From Gammaproteobacteria bacterium (GTDB lineage Bacteria; Pseudomonadota; Gammaproteobacteria; Chromatiales; Chromatiaceae), in assembly GCA_020445405.1 (NCBI GenBank), contig JAGRGQ010000014.1, positions 1 to 63,257 of the forward strand: 63,257 nucleotides of DNA. Reading direction: 5' to 3'. This document shows, in pieces, positions 53,207 to 63,030 of this stretch. Below the pieces are notes generated by a model. That model saw only the letters and a list, made by a program, of their open reading frames with translations. It searched no databases and was not told where the DNA came from. Both the position numbers and the translations under genes were made by a program. Position 1 is the stretch's first letter. The number at the start of each line of letters is the position of its first letter.

Positions 53207-54325
53207 ATGCCAAATACGCAGTCAGAACATCAACATCCAAGCCTTGACTCCGAAAACCGCTGGCTGCGGCAAAAACTTTGCGAACTAACGGAGGAGGCCA
53301 GGCTGAGCGAAGAGACCTTCAGGCGCTGCCATGAGCGCGAAATCGCCCTGCTCGGTGCGGAAGATCTGCCTCAACTCCTGGAAGTTCTTACCTCTGGGCT
53401 GCAGTTATCTTTCCATCTGCCGGCGCTCAGTCTGGTGCTGTCGGACCCTGAGCATGAAATCCGGCACCTGCTTTCCTTTTCCGGCAACACCCCCAACCTC
53501 CACGACAAACTGTTTTTCGCTGACAGGTTGTCGGATTACAGTCCGGTCTACGATAATCTCCGGCACTCCCGACTCGGCCCCTACCTTGGTGAAGAGCATC
53601 GCAGGCTCTTTCCGGGCGGTAAACTGATCCGCAGCGTCGCGATAATGCCGATGATCCGCCGCAATCAACTGGTTGGCGTTCTCAATCTCGGCAGTCAGGA
53701 GTTAAGCCGTTTCACACGTCACCACGCCACTGACTTTCTCGATCGCCTCGCTTCCATCGGCGCACTCTGCCTGGAGAACGCCACCAACCGCGAGCACCTG
53801 GTGATCAGTGGTCTTACCGATGCGCTGACCGGAATGCACAACCGCCGTTATCTGCAGAAAAGACTGAACGAGGAGATCGCACGCAGCCGGCGCTACAACC
53901 ATCCGTTGAGCTGCCTGTTTATCGATGCGGATCACTTCAAGCGGGTCAACGATCTCCATGGACATGGCGCAGGCGACCTGGTGCTTCGGGAGATCTCACT
54001 CAGGGTCTGGGAGTGCCTGCGTGCATCGGATGTCGCCACCCGTTACGGCGGCGAAGAGTTTGCGCTGTTACTGCCGCAGACCGATTCCGAAGAGGCATGC
54101 AAAATAGCTGAACGTATACGCCTCCGTATCGCGGAAAATCCGATTACGCTGGAACAGGGAACAGCGCTGTCGATCACCGTCTCCATCGGAATCAGCGAGC
54201 TGGACCGCACCCATCAGCATGCGGACCCGGGGAAGCTGCTTCTCAGCAACGCGGATGCGGCACTATATGATGCCAAGCGGCTCGGAAGAAACCGAACTGT
54301 CAGACTAAACCGAAGCGACGACTGA
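53207..54325 (+). CDS. Diguanylate cyclase with DUF484/GAF-like sensor domain
   Basis: The 372-residue protein has an N-terminal coiled-coil-like helix (about 14-45), a GAF/DUF484-like sensor (about 50-200, ending LENATNREH) and a GGDEF domain (about 205-365). The active loop is GGEEF in RYGGEEFALLLPQ, and DADHFKRVNDLHGHGAGDLVL is the Mg/GTP site; these are intact, so it should make cyclic di-GMP. No RxxD inhibitory site is seen before GGEEF (it reads ASDVATR). It is soluble, with no membrane segments. The signal it senses is unknown. Confidence 0.92.
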   Translation: MPNTQSEHQHPSLDSENRWLRQKLCELTEEARLSEETFRRCHEREIALLGAEDLPQLLEVLTSGLQLSFHLPALSLVLSDPEHEIRHLLSFSGNTPNLHDKLFFADRLSDYSPVYDNLRHSRLGPYLGEEHRRLFPGGKLIRSVAIMPMIRRNQLVGVLNLGSQELSRFTRHHATDFLDRLASIGALCLENATNREHLVISGLTDALTGMHNRRYLQKRLNEEIARSRRYNHPLSCLFIDADHFKRVNDLHGHGAGDLVLREISLRVWECLRASDVATRYGGEEFALLLPQTDSEEACKIAERIRLRIAENPITLEQGTALSITVSIGISELDRTHQHADPGKLLLSNADAALYDAKRLGRNRTVRLNRSDD

Positions 54326-54590
54326 AAGACCCCCCCACATGCTTCGGAATGACCGGGTTGGAGTCGCCTTCAGCGCGTACTTCAACCACGCGTCGGGTAT
54401 CGGCGATGGTCTGCAATTTGGGCAGCGTGTCCATAAGTTGCTGACTCACGAACAGCAGCTTGCCATAACGTGCGATCAGCGAACGCTCCATTGTCCCCCT
54501 CGGCGTTCCCAGTGCTGTGACCCGGGCGTTGATTCTACCGATCTCCTCCATGAGCTGAAATCTGAGCATTTCCTTATAGTGGTTCTCCAT
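54300..54590 (-). CDS. Small helical protein, function unknown
   Basis: The 96-residue protein is mostly helical (MENHYKEMLRFQLMEEIGRINARV), without cysteine or membrane segments and with a basic C-terminus. A GAGGAA ribosome-binding site 5-6 bp before the ATG and normal codon use support a real gene. Its 3' end overlaps the convergent diguanylate cyclase gene by 26 bp. No family was recognised. Confidence 0.6.
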   Translation of the reverse strand: MENHYKEMLRFQLMEEIGRINARVTALGTPRGTMERSLIARYGKLLFVSQQLMDTLPKLQTIADTRRVVEVRAEGDSNPVIPKHVGGSFSRRFGLV

Positions 54591-55105
54591 AAAAGCTTCC
54601 TCAAATATGAAACGCGGTCTTCTTTAATGTTCTCCTCAGTGCAACAGAATCCTAGTCTGTTTTTTTCTTCGCCGCTAGTTTTATTAACCCAAATTTTTTG
54701 TATGAATCGCTCGCAATTTCAAGATATTAAGGGATGTTTGTCCAAAATATGGATGATAAAAACACTAGGAATATTCTAGAAAAAATTTGCCGCTATCTGA
54801 TTTCTATGAAATTTTGCGATTGACCGCTGTAACCGCGGGTTTGATATCAATGAGCGCGGCGGGCGATCCCGGTTGCTTTTGCCAATGTGAAAAAATGTGA
54901 CGCAGATTTGCACGCCGCCGGAAACCACCCGGACAAATACAAAGAGGCGCCCCGATAATGTTGATTTCGACTCTGCAGAAACGATTTTGCCGCGAAAAAA
55001 AGTACGGACCCCGCCGGTCATCTGATTAGAACCTATCTGATAATTTCCCGCGGTCGCGGGGAATTATCAGATAGCTTTCAGAGTTAACCACGGATACAGA
55101 GTGCG
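54591..55105. other. AT-rich intergenic region before the DUF547 gene
   Basis: About 515 bp without a convincing gene, AT-rich at its left end. It contains three copies of CTATCTGAT or its complement: 54793-54801 and both arms of the inverted repeat at 55033-55074. The promoters of the flanking genes must lie here, but I see no confident -35/-10 pair. Confidence 0.6.
55033..55074. repeat. 20-bp inverted repeat upstream of the DUF547 gene
   Basis: Left arm 55033-55052 and right arm 55055-55074 are complementary over 19 of 20 bp (the mismatch can pair as G-T) with only 2 bp between, centred about 50 bp upstream of the start codon at 55106. There is no T-run after it, so a terminator is less likely than an operator or a transcript hairpin. 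Confidence 0.75.
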
Positions 55106-55939
55106 ATGCGACAAATTGCCTGCTTTTTAATCTTGATTGTACTATTACAGCAATCCGCTCAGGCGGCTCCCGAATCCCGGCTCTGGCCGGTATGGCTGGC
55201 TTCCGCTGGTACCGCGACACTGCAACCGGACCACAGTTACTGGCAACAATTTCTGCTCAGGTATCTGACCAAGAGCAGGGACGGCGTCAACTTGCTGGAC
55301 TACGCCGCTGCCGCAAACGAACGCCAGGAGCTGAAGCGTTATCTGGCCAATCTGCAAGCCATCCCGGTAGCGAAACTGACTCGTCCACAGCAGCGGGCAT
55401 TCTGGATCAATCTGTACAACGCAGCCACCGTTGAAACTGTTCTGGAACACTATCCGGTGGACTCCATCCGCGATATCGACACTTCACCCGGTCTTTTTGC
55501 GGACGGCCCCTGGGACAGCAAAATTCTCACCGTTGAGGGACTCGAACTGAGCCTGAACGATATCGAGCACCGCATCCTGAGGCCCATCTGGAAGGACAAC
55601 AGACTCCATTACGCGCTCAATTGCGCCTCACTCGGCTGCCCCAACCTGCAGTCACAAGCCTTCACTGCGTCCAATACGGAGGCGCTGCTGGAAGCCGCAG
55701 CGGGCGATTACATCAATCATCCGCGCGGGGCGGAAGTCCAGCGTGGCAAACTCCGGGTATCCAGCATCTACAAATGGTATCAGGTGGACTTCGGTGACAG
55801 CGAAATCGGTGTAATCGCACACCTGAAACACTATGCAAAAGTGCCACTGTTGAAGCAACTCGAGGGGATAGACGATATCGAGGGGTACCACTACAACTGG
55901 TCTTTAAATGATCGCAAAACGGCTGAAAAATATCAGTAG
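55106..55939 (+). CDS. Exported DUF547 protein
   Basis: The 277-residue protein has a signal peptide (about 1-20, MRQIACFLILIVLLQQSAQA). DUF547 then covers about 80-250: LTRPQQRAFWINLYNAATVETVLEHYPVDSIRDI, LSLNDIEHRILRPIWKDNRLHYALNCASLGCPNLQ and SSIYKWYQVDFG. The family is widespread in marine and environmental bacteria, and its biochemical function is unknown. The conserved ALNCASxGCP resembles a nucleophile-cysteine region, which is inference. It ends before a convergent CDGSH gene. Confidence 0.88.
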   Translation: MRQIACFLILIVLLQQSAQAAPESRLWPVWLASAGTATLQPDHSYWQQFLLRYLTKSRDGVNLLDYAAAANERQELKRYLANLQAIPVAKLTRPQQRAFWINLYNAATVETVLEHYPVDSIRDIDTSPGLFADGPWDSKILTVEGLELSLNDIEHRILRPIWKDNRLHYALNCASLGCPNLQSQAFTASNTEALLEAAAGDYINHPRGAEVQRGKLRVSSIYKWYQVDFGDSEIGVIAHLKHYAKVPLLKQLEGIDDIEGYHYNWSLNDRKTAEKYQ

Positions 55940-56007
55940 CGCGCGACCCGCACAACATCTCTCCATCCGGGTCAATTTCCCGTTAGGCTGAGAATCCCGC
56001 ACAGGGT

Positions 56008-56043
56008 GCCACGGAGAAAGGACTCCTAATCCCTCTCCGTGGC
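56008..56043. terminator. Possible hairpin between convergent genes
   Basis: GCCACGGAGA (56008-56017) and TCTCCGTGGC (56034-56043) form a perfect 10-bp stem with a 16-nt loop between the DUF547 gene and the convergent CDGSH gene. No T-run follows on either strand, so a role in termination or mRNA 3' end stability is only possible. Confidence 0.35.
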
Positions 56044-56113
56044 TGCATGTGATACTCAGCAGACGCCCGACAGCGGAGCATGCGGCGTTCCGTTCTGGCA
56101 GCGGGAGCCGTTT

Positions 56114-56359
56114 TCAGCCCGACAACTGCCTGTGGCTGCCATCGCAGAATGGGGGAGTCTTGGTCATTTTGCACTGACAGAACATATAGTCGCCCTCTTT
56201 CTCGGCCTTGAATGCGACAGGCTCGAAATCCGTAACCCTGTGGGAGCCGTCGCAGAACGGCTGATCCTTCGACTTGCCGCAACGGCACCACCAGACCTCA
56301 GTTCCAGCAGCGAGATGCACAGACTTCGGCTGGGTAGCCGGTATTTCAGGTTTGGACAT
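56114..56359 (-). CDS. CDGSH iron-sulfur domain protein (two motifs)
   Basis: The 81-residue protein carries two CDGSH motifs, CRCGKSKDQPFCDGSH and CQCKMTKTPPFCDGSH. Each supplies the three Cys and one His that hold a redox-active 2Fe-2S cluster, as in mitoNEET-related bacterial proteins (MiNT-like tandem type). No export signal is seen. The partner is unknown. It is 155 bp from the upstream DUF1508 gene on the same strand. Confidence 0.95.
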   Translation of the reverse strand: MSKPEIPATQPKSVHLAAGTEVWWCRCGKSKDQPFCDGSHRVTDFEPVAFKAEKEGDYMFCQCKMTKTPPFCDGSHRQLSG

Positions 56360-56514
56360 GTTACGTTTCCTTCATCAAATATCTGCGTCGGGTTCCGGGA
56401 ATGCCACAACTGTGGAACCTTCCCACTGGTGGCACGGGCGATGCTGCGCGCCGTCCCTCCGCCACGGGGCGCGCCGGATGGAGCCCCTTCAGCGCGCGGA
56501 CTCTTCCGCCGTTG

Positions 56515-56847
56515 TCAGGCGTTCTGCTCTTCCACGGCAGCGCCGGGACCTGCACTTTTCAGTTCCGCAATCGCACCATTGCGGTCGGCCTCGGTCGCAA
56601 ACAACATGCTGGTTCCGACAATTTGTCCATTGGACGCTTTGACATTGAAGAAAAATTTTCCGTTTTTCGACTCCTTCAATTCATAGCGGGCGTCGTTCAC
56701 ACAGTTTTTCTTGACCGATTCGATGCCGCTGAGCGCACTTTTCTTCGCTTTGTAGTTTTCGCTTTTCACCACCGCGTGGCCTGCAGCATTGATGAATGAA
56801 AAACTGAAAGGCTCCTGGGCCTGGCTCTCCTTTAGTAGGACTTGCAT
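56515..56847 (-). CDS. DUF1508 (YegP-like) protein
   Basis: The ATG at 56845-56847, with AGGAGGAAG right before it, gives 110 residues. Two DUF1508 repeats are visible: FSFSFINAAGHAVVKSENYKAKKSALSGIESVKKN and ...GKFFFNVKASNGQIVGTSMLFATEADRNGAIAELKS. YegP-type proteins fold as small tandem beta-alpha units; their role is not settled. The C-terminus is Ala/Glu-rich. Confidence 0.92.
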   Translation of the reverse strand: MQVLLKESQAQEPFSFSFINAAGHAVVKSENYKAKKSALSGIESVKKNCVNDARYELKESKNGKFFFNVKASNGQIVGTSMLFATEADRNGAIAELKSAGPGAAVEEQNA

Positions 56848-57045
56848 ATTTCTTCCTCCTGACAATGTCATAAGTCATCTGCGATCAAATTACCCAGGCT
56901 TGTTCTGGGAATTTGGTATGAGAATAACCGGATCCTCCGTCCGCAGCAATTCATAATAATCCAAAACAACCCCGCCGGCAGAGCCGACCGAGCACCGTTC
57001 AAACAAATTCACATTTGACTTCGCCGCGCAAAACGCTTGGTTGGT

Positions 57046-58164
57046 TCAGATCCCAAGCAGCTCCTCTGCAGCCTTATGGGGATAACCCAATGATTCGGCG
57101 ACTTGCCTGCAGGTGACCTCTCCGCTGTACACATTGAGACCCGCCAGCAGGTGCCGGTCATCCCTCATTGCCTGTCGATAGCCCTTTCCCGCCAAGGCGA
57201 CGACAAACGGCAGCGTCACGTTGTTGAGGGCAAGGTTGGCGGTTCGTGGTACCGCTCCCGGCATATTGGCGACGCAATAGTGAATTACCCCGTCCACTTC
57301 GAAGATGGGATCGGCATGGGTGGTCGGATGGGACGTCTCCACGCATCCCCCCTGGTCGATTGCCACATCGACCACCACAGCACCCGGCTGCATCCGCCGC
57401 ACCATCTCTGAGGTCACCAGTTTAGGTGTAGTGGCTCCCGGGACAAGCACTGCGCCGATTACCAGATGGGCTGCCAGTACATGGCGCTCTATGGCATCCC
57501 TGGTGGAAAACACCGTGTTGACCGATCGGCCAAACTGTGTCCAAAGATCCTGCAGTACGTTGACATCCCTGTCGAGAATCGTGACACCGGCCCCCAGTCC
57601 CACGGCCATCTGGGCGGCATGCCGCCCCACGACGCCGCCACCGAGTATCACTACCTTGGCGGGCTCCACACCGGGAACACCACCGAGCAGCATGCCCATG
57701 CCGCCCTGCGCCTTCTCCAGGCAGTGAGCGCCGGCCTGGACTGACATACGCCCGGCCACTTCCGACATTGGCGCAAGCAGCGGCAGACCGCCATGCGGAG
57801 AGGTGACCGTTTCGTACGCAATACAGACCGCACCGCTCTCAACAAGATCCCGTGTCTGATCCGGATCGGGCGCGAGATGGAGAAACGTAAACAGTATTTG
57901 ACCCTTACGCAGCATGGCGCGTTCCTGTACCTGCGGCTCCTTTACCTTGACAATCATATCGGCTGTGCCGAACACCTCGGTGGCATCGAATGCGATATCC
58001 GCCCCCGCCGCGCGATAGTCCGCATCGCTCACTCCGACGCCCATTCCGGCCCCGGTTTCCACCAGCACCTTGTGTCCATGAGCAACAACTTCGCGCACAC
58101 CGGCCGGCATCAGACCTACCCGGTATTCGTGAATTTTTACCTCTTTCGGGATTCCGACCAACAT
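57046..58164 (-). CDS. ald: Alanine dehydrogenase
   Basis: The ATG at 58162-58164 ([20 protein letters not shown]), with AGGAG 7 bp upstream, gives 372 residues, the standard Ald length. Key parts are the substrate-binding EYRVGL with Arg, the [10 protein letters not shown] motif, LHLAPD, the catalytic His in [11 protein letters not shown], the NAD motif [28 protein letters not shown] and [10 protein letters not shown]...TTHADP. It interconverts L-alanine and pyruvate plus ammonia with NAD. It stands alone, with about 200 bp on its 3' side (up to the DUF1508 gene) and 283 bp on its 5' side. Confidence 0.97.
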   Translation of the reverse strand: MLVGIPKEVKIHEYRVGLMPAGVREVVAHGHKVLVETGAGMGVGVSDADYRAAGADIAFDATEVFGTADMIVKVKEPQVQERAMLRKGQILFTFLHLAPDPDQTRDLVESGAVCIAYETVTSPHGGLPLLAPMSEVAGRMSVQAGAHCLEKAQGGMGMLLGGVPGVEPAKVVILGGGVVGRHAAQMAVGLGAGVTILDRDVNVLQDLWTQFGRSVNTVFSTRDAIERHVLAAHLVIGAVLVPGATTPKLVTSEMVRRMQPGAVVVDVAIDQGGCVETSHPTTHADPIFEVDGVIHYCVANMPGAVPRTANLALNNVTLPFVVALAGKGYRQAMRDDRHLLAGLNVYSGEVTCRQVAESLGYPHKAAEELLGI

Positions 58165-58447
58165 ACCCGCTCTCCTGATTTGCAGACTGGTTGACGCTTT
58201 GTTGTTAAGTTTAGATGCTGCACACCCTGTCGTGTGAGCCATGTCCCGACTACGGCCGGCCTCCAGCTGAAATTCAGCCCTGTGTGCAACGCCTGACCTG
58301 ATACGGAATCCAACCCAGCGGAGAGATTTTAATCCGCAGGCAGACCGCTCCCTGACGGTTAGCCTGACCCGCAGAAAGGGTGCATAATCAAATGCAGTTC
58401 AGGATGAGTAATCCTGGTGGTAAAGACTGAAACCGGAGGAGAGACAG

Positions 58448-59125
58448 ATGGAATCGGCACGGCCCGACACTCAGCAACTGAAACGACTGGGATGGTTTCA
58501 GATACTTGTCATAGTCCTCGTTGCCATGATCATCACCGCCGGGATAACGCTGTGGCTGGTCAAGTCATACCTGTTTCCATCGGAATTTACGCCGGTCTCC
58601 CTCAACGACCGGGAAACGGCGGTGCTTTCGGCCAAACTTGAGCGCCTGGATGCACCAATAACAGTCGCGAATCAGGTTGATGCTGATGGCGGAGATGCGC
58701 TCAAACCGGAACCTTACAGCGAGGCTGGCGCTTCCAGGGAGATATACTTGAGCGAAAGAGAGCTCAACTCGCTGGTGGCAAAAAATACCGATCTGGCTAA
58801 ACGCGTTGCCGTCGATCTCTCCGATAACCTGATCAGCGCCAAGATTCTGCTGCCGCTGGACGAAGACTTTCCGTTCCTCGGCGGCAAAATCCTGCGCGCC
58901 CGGACCGGCATCGAGTTCTCTTATGAAAACCAGCGACCCGTGGTAAAGCTGAAAGGCGTCACGATCATGGGAATACCCATCCCCAACGCCTGGCTGGGGG
59001 GACTTAAAAACATCGATCTGGTTGCGGAATTCGGCACTGACGAGGGCTTTTGGAAGGCGTTTTCAGAGGGGGTGGCTGCAGTCAAGGTGGAAGAGGGCAG
59101 CTTGAGGCTCAGGTTGAAAGAGTAA
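58448..59125 (+). CDS. Membrane-anchored protein of unknown function
   Basis: The 225-residue protein follows a strong AGGAG ribosome-binding site. It has one N-terminal membrane segment (about 17-40, FQILVIVLVAMIITAGITLWLV) and a periplasmic part. The conserved-looking core is YLSERELNSLVAKNTDLAKRVAVDLSDNLISAKILLPLD...GGKILRARTGIEFSY and PIPNAWLGGLKNIDLV, as in a recurrent family of hypothetical gammaproteobacterial proteins. No catalytic motif was seen. It is convergent with the transporter gene 21 bp away. Confidence 0.82.
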   Translation: MESARPDTQQLKRLGWFQILVIVLVAMIITAGITLWLVKSYLFPSEFTPVSLNDRETAVLSAKLERLDAPITVANQVDADGGDALKPEPYSEAGASREIYLSERELNSLVAKNTDLAKRVAVDLSDNLISAKILLPLDEDFPFLGGKILRARTGIEFSYENQRPVVKLKGVTIMGIPIPNAWLGGLKNIDLVAEFGTDEGFWKAFSEGVAAVKVEEGSLRLRLKE

Positions 59126-59146
59126 CGCATGGCGGCGGGATATGCA

Positions 59147-60091
59147 TCAAACGCGACCGGGTCCGGCAGTTCCGCTTTTGGTCATATGGGAGGCCAGCAG
59201 CGCATCCCAGAACAGCTGCAGAAAGTGAAACAGAATACAGGCCACAATCGCAATCCCCACGGCATGGTCCATTGCCGTCAGGACACCTATGGCTACCGGC
59301 AGGGTTTTCTGGGAAGCGGTAAAAAGCAGCGCCAGCCATTCGGCCCGCTCGACCTGGTAAATCCGTCGGGCGCCCCAGCAAAGCGCCTGCAGGATACCGT
59401 GTACCGCCCCGGAGCAGAGCAGGATAGTGAGCAGCAGACCGGCGCTGACCACTTTCAAAGTATCCGTGGACGACGACATCGACATCCAGAATGTTGAGAT
59501 CACGCACAGCGATGGTATGTATTTCAGCAGCACCGGATTGAGATTCAGCATTTCAATGCGACGCAGAAACATGCCGATGACGAAAGGTACCAGCACTATC
59601 CGGATCAACTGCATCAACAACGCCCAGGGAGAGAGATCCACAATTCCAGAGCTGCCCAGCGTTACCTGCAAGGTCAATGGCAGAATAAAAACACCGCTCA
59701 GGTTCAGCAAAATCGTCAATGCAAGCGCCTTGACGCCGTCGCCACCGGCGAGCTGAGTCATCACGATTCCGGAAGAGAGTGTCGCTGGAACCGAGGCCAT
59801 TACCACCAGACCCAGGGCTGCGCCATCGGGAAGTCCCGACACGGTGACCAGAACAAATCCGATAAAGGGACTTAACAGCAGGTTGATTGCAATCGCCATC
59901 AACGCCGTCACGAACAGGCTCTTCCCCGTTGGGATCCGGCGCAGCCTGGTCTGATAGCCGTTGACCAGAAAAATGATCACCACCATCCAGGGAATCAGAC
60001 CCCACTGATCCAGCACCCGGCCCGGCTCCGGCGCCAGCCAGGCGACAATAAACGCCACGACCAGACCTGCCGGAAGAAAATAACTGTTCAT
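59147..60091 (-). CDS. Bile acid:sodium symporter (SBF)-family transporter
   Basis: The 314-residue, highly hydrophobic protein has about nine or ten membrane helices and the SBF/BASS pattern, including SVPATLSSGIVMTQLAGGD, LNLSGVFILPLTLQV and LLFTASQKTLPVAIGVL (the two crossover regions near the sodium sites). Close relatives are annotated YfeH-like or bile acid:sodium symporters. The substrate cannot be told from the sequence. The upstream gap (180 bp) separates it from the divergent XRE gene. Confidence 0.88.
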   Translation of the reverse strand: MNSYFLPAGLVVAFIVAWLAPEPGRVLDQWGLIPWMVVIIFLVNGYQTRLRRIPTGKSLFVTALMAIAINLLLSPFIGFVLVTVSGLPDGAALGLVVMASVPATLSSGIVMTQLAGGDGVKALALTILLNLSGVFILPLTLQVTLGSSGIVDLSPWALLMQLIRIVLVPFVIGMFLRRIEMLNLNPVLLKYIPSLCVISTFWMSMSSSTDTLKVVSAGLLLTILLCSGAVHGILQALCWGARRIYQVERAEWLALLFTASQKTLPVAIGVLTAMDHAVGIAIVACILFHFLQLFWDALLASHMTKSGTAGPGRV

Positions 60092-60271
60092 GTGATATAT
60101 CCACTATTCATCGCAATCTTCCGGTTCGCCGGATTTTGCACCATCAACGGCGGGCTCAATATAGTCTATGTTAACAATTGTGATTATTTGAAACCCGCAA
60201 GGGGAAATACGCACCGCATGGTTGTATAATTCGCCGCTGAAAGCTTTTACCAACAGTCTAGAGAAATAGTA

Positions 60272-60724
60272 ATGGCAACGGTAACACAAGATCCGAAGCA
60301 GTATGCCCTGCGTCTGAAAGAGGCTGCCGGAGAAGCAGGGATCTATTCCGCCAGGGAACTGGCCAGACTGCTGGACGTCCAGGAACAGACGGTAAAACAG
60401 TGGTACAGCGGCAACTCCAGGCCAAACGGAAAAAACCTGACCAATCTGCTCGCTATCCTGAGGGTGGACGACAGCTGGCTGATCCACGGCAGGAGAGACG
60501 ACGAAAAACCGGCTGCACCCCAGCATTGTGTCGATCCGGCTGAGGATTTTCGCGCCGCGCTGGCGGTCATCAGCGGCATGGGGGACCTGCTTTCCGGACG
60601 AACGATGGACATCACGCGCAGCGATGCGAACAAGATCGGGCGTGCAGTAACCAAAGCCGCAAAAAATGCAGAGCATGCATTCAAGGCGCTGGCCAATCTC
60701 TATTCGGAAAAATGTAACCCGTGA
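60272..60724 (+). CDS. XRE-type helix-turn-helix protein
   Basis: The 150-residue protein has a Cro/CI-type HTH at about 17-70: SARELARLLDVQEQTVKQWYSGNSRPNGKNLTNLLAILRVDDSWLIHG, with the recognition helix around EQTVKQW. The C-terminal half (about 85-145) is helical and has no known ligand domain. It could control the divergent transporter gene, a guess from position. No operator was identified. Confidence 0.85.
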   Translation: MATVTQDPKQYALRLKEAAGEAGIYSARELARLLDVQEQTVKQWYSGNSRPNGKNLTNLLAILRVDDSWLIHGRRDDEKPAAPQHCVDPAEDFRAALAVISGMGDLLSGRTMDITRSDANKIGRAVTKAAKNAEHAFKALANLYSEKCNP

Positions 60725-61071
60725 TTGCGGCGACAGCCAGGTTGACCGTGCGGAGGCATGCCCCGCCGAAGTCTGGATCTGCCGGCGGGAACCGTCCCGA
60801 ACGGATGTCAGGTTACAACCTTTGCACACCGTCTGCCCGGCTATCCGCTGTTTAACACAGTATAATCAATAACTTGGGTGTCTGTCTCACATTTAAGGCG
60901 TGGCCTTGCCGGCGCAATGCGTGCTGAGTGATGAAAATAGGAAAAGCCGGAAACCAATAATCCCTCGATTGCAAATCAGGCATAACGTCGCTTGCTGAAT
61001 CCGCGGCGCGGCACTATCCGTGAATACCTGGTATCAGCGGTCGTGGATACATATCTATCTGGAGTACTGGA
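60725..61071. other. Intergenic region upstream of purU
   Basis: About 347 bp without a gene. A TATAAT hexamer at 60861-60866 has no acceptable -35 at the right distance. The 5' region of purU ends with GGAG 8 bp before the ATG. I looked for tandem glycine-riboswitch structure, sometimes found before purU-type genes, and did not see it. Confidence 0.5.
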
Positions 61072-61926
61072 ATGAAACCGACCTACCGTCTCATCCTTGA
61101 CTGTCCTGACAGGGTGGGCATCGTCACCTGTGCCGCGGAATTCATTACCCGCCATAATGGCTGGATTCTTGAGGCATCCCACCACTCCGAAGATGAGACC
61201 AACTGGTTCTTTTCAAGAATCGTGGTTGACGCCAACTCTTTGCCCTTCGGCCTGGACGGGTTTCGCAGGGAGTTCACCACCATTGCCAGGGAGTTCAAAA
61301 TGAACTGGCGCATCGTCGACAGCAGCGTTCCAAAACGTGTTGTCCTGCTGGTGAGCAAGGAGTCCCATTGCCTCTCTGACCTGCTCGATCGCTGGCGCAG
61401 CAGGGACATCGACTGCGAAATACCCTGTGTCATATCCAACCATGAAGATCTGCGGGGACTGGTGGAGTGGTATGCCATACCTTTTCATCATGTACCGGTG
61501 ACCAAAGAGAACAAACCCGCGGCTTTCGACCGAATAGTCGGGCTGATCGAAAAGTACAATGCGGACACTGTCGTGCTGGCCCGCTTCATGCAGATCCTGC
61601 CAGAGTCGGTCTGTGCGCGCTATCCCAACCGTATTTTGAATATCCACCACAGCTTCCTGCCGTCGTTCATCGGCGCCCGCCCCTATCACCAGGCATCGAG
61701 AAGGGGGGTGAAGCTGATCGGCGCGACCTGCCATTACGTAACGGCCAATCTGGACGAGGGGCCAATCATCGACCAGGATGTCGTACGTGTAAGCCACAGC
61801 GATACAGTTCGCGACCTGGTTCGCCTGGGAAAGGACGTCGAGAAGGTGGTGTTGGCACGGGGACTGCGTGACCATGTCGAGGATCGAGTGATGGTCCATG
61901 GCAATAAAACCATCGTTTTCAAGTAA
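61072..61926 (+). CDS. purU: Formyltetrahydrofolate deformylase
   Basis: The 284-residue protein hydrolyses 10-formyl-THF to formate and THF. The N-terminal ACT-type domain (RLILDCPDRVGIVTCAAEFITRHNGWILEASHHSEDETNWFFSRI) senses methionine/glycine in relatives. The C-terminal formyltransferase domain has FHHVPVTKENKPAAF, LARFMQILPESVCARYPNRILNIHHSFLPSFIGARPYHQA with the catalytic Asn/His, and GATCHYVTANLDEGPIIDQD. It lies convergent to folD, so two one-carbon-folate genes face each other. Confidence 0.97.
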   Translation: MKPTYRLILDCPDRVGIVTCAAEFITRHNGWILEASHHSEDETNWFFSRIVVDANSLPFGLDGFRREFTTIAREFKMNWRIVDSSVPKRVVLLVSKESHCLSDLLDRWRSRDIDCEIPCVISNHEDLRGLVEWYAIPFHHVPVTKENKPAAFDRIVGLIEKYNADTVVLARFMQILPESVCARYPNRILNIHHSFLPSFIGARPYHQASRRGVKLIGATCHYVTANLDEGPIIDQDVVRVSHSDTVRDLVRLGKDVEKVVLARGLRDHVEDRVMVHGNKTIVFK

Positions 61927-62013
61927 TTAGCCCGCATCGGTCAGCGGGATCCGGGAATGGGGAGGCGGTAACTTGAACCTGCTACCCGCAACCGGAAAAA
62001 GTGCCGGTCTCCA

Positions 62014-62862
62014 TCAGTTTCCCATGCCGTAATACGCTTCTGCTGCACTGACACACTGTTCGATGAGGGTGGCGATGGTCATCGGACCGACACCCCCGGG
62101 GACCGGGGTATAGGCTGAACAGTGATTTTTGGCTACCGACAACTCCACGTCGCCAATACCGCCCGGGTGGTATCCTGCATCGATCACGACCGCGCCGGGC
62201 TTGATCCATGCACCCTTTATCAATTCCGGTCGACCCACCGCACCCACGACAATATCACCCTGGGCGACAATCTGCTCCAACCCCTGCGTGCGGGAGTGGC
62301 AGATGGTCACCGTGGCATGGGCATTGAGCAGCATCATCGCCATCGGTTTTCCCAGAATGGGGCTGCGGCCGACGACCACTGCGTGTTTCCCCTTCAGCGG
62401 GATCTCGTAACGATCCAGCAGGGTCATGATACCGGCGGGCGTGGCCGAGCCGTAGACCGACTCACCCATGCTCATTTTGCCGAAGCCCAGACAAGTCACT
62501 CCATCCACATCCTTGCCAAGATCTATGGCGTCGAAACAGCTGCGCTCGTCGATCTGCTCCGGGACAGGATGCTGCAGTAAAATGCCATGGACATCCGGAT
62601 TTGCATTCAACCCGGCTATATTGGAGAGTAACGTCTCGGTGGTTGTCTCGCTGGGCAGTTCGATCCTGAGCGACTCCATACCAACCCGCTGGCAGGCGTT
62701 GCCCTTCATGCGTACGTAAGTCGCGGAGGCGGGATCGCTGCCTACCAGAATAGTGGCCAGTATGGGTGTATGCCCGGCCGATTTCAGTACACGAACCCGT
62801 TCCTGCAACTCCTGCTCGATGGTCGCAGATAGCCTTTTGCCATCCAAAATCTTTGCTGCCAC
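62014..62862 (-). CDS. folD: Bifunctional methylene-THF dehydrogenase/methenyl-THF cyclohydrolase
   Basis: The 282-residue protein is a typical FolD: the catalytic Lys in [15 protein letters not shown], substrate loop [19 protein letters not shown] (the QHPVP variant instead of QLPLP), [18 protein letters not shown] motif [37 protein letters not shown] and [18 protein letters not shown]. It makes 10-formyl-THF from methylene-THF in the cytoplasm. The 168 bp upstream (up to the ParA-type gene) should hold its promoter. Confidence 0.98.
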   Translation of the reverse strand: MAAKILDGKRLSATIEQELQERVRVLKSAGHTPILATILVGSDPASATYVRMKGNACQRVGMESLRIELPSETTTETLLSNIAGLNANPDVHGILLQHPVPEQIDERSCFDAIDLGKDVDGVTCLGFGKMSMGESVYGSATPAGIMTLLDRYEIPLKGKHAVVVGRSPILGKPMAMMLLNAHATVTICHSRTQGLEQIVAQGDIVVGAVGRPELIKGAWIKPGAVVIDAGYHPGGIGDVELSVAKNHCSAYTPVPGGVGPMTIATLIEQCVSAAEAYYGMGN

Positions 62863-63030
62863 TATTGATATTCCCCCAAGGACCGCCGGTTTACGCAGAA
62901 CTTTTCTACGAAGTGGGGATTATAAAGCAAAATGCCGGCATATCGGAGCCAATGCAGCACCGTCTACCCATCCATTCGCTAGGGAGTGAAATCAAACTCC
63001 GCGCGGTCGCTGGCAATGGCGCCGCTGGAA

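Noticed and set aside
60861-60866. TATAAT as purU promoter
   Set aside because: No acceptable -35 hexamer at 15-19 bp; kept only as a remark in the intergenic entry.
60892-61071. Glycine riboswitch before purU
   Set aside because: The tandem aptamer core and conserved GG/GGA motifs are not visible.
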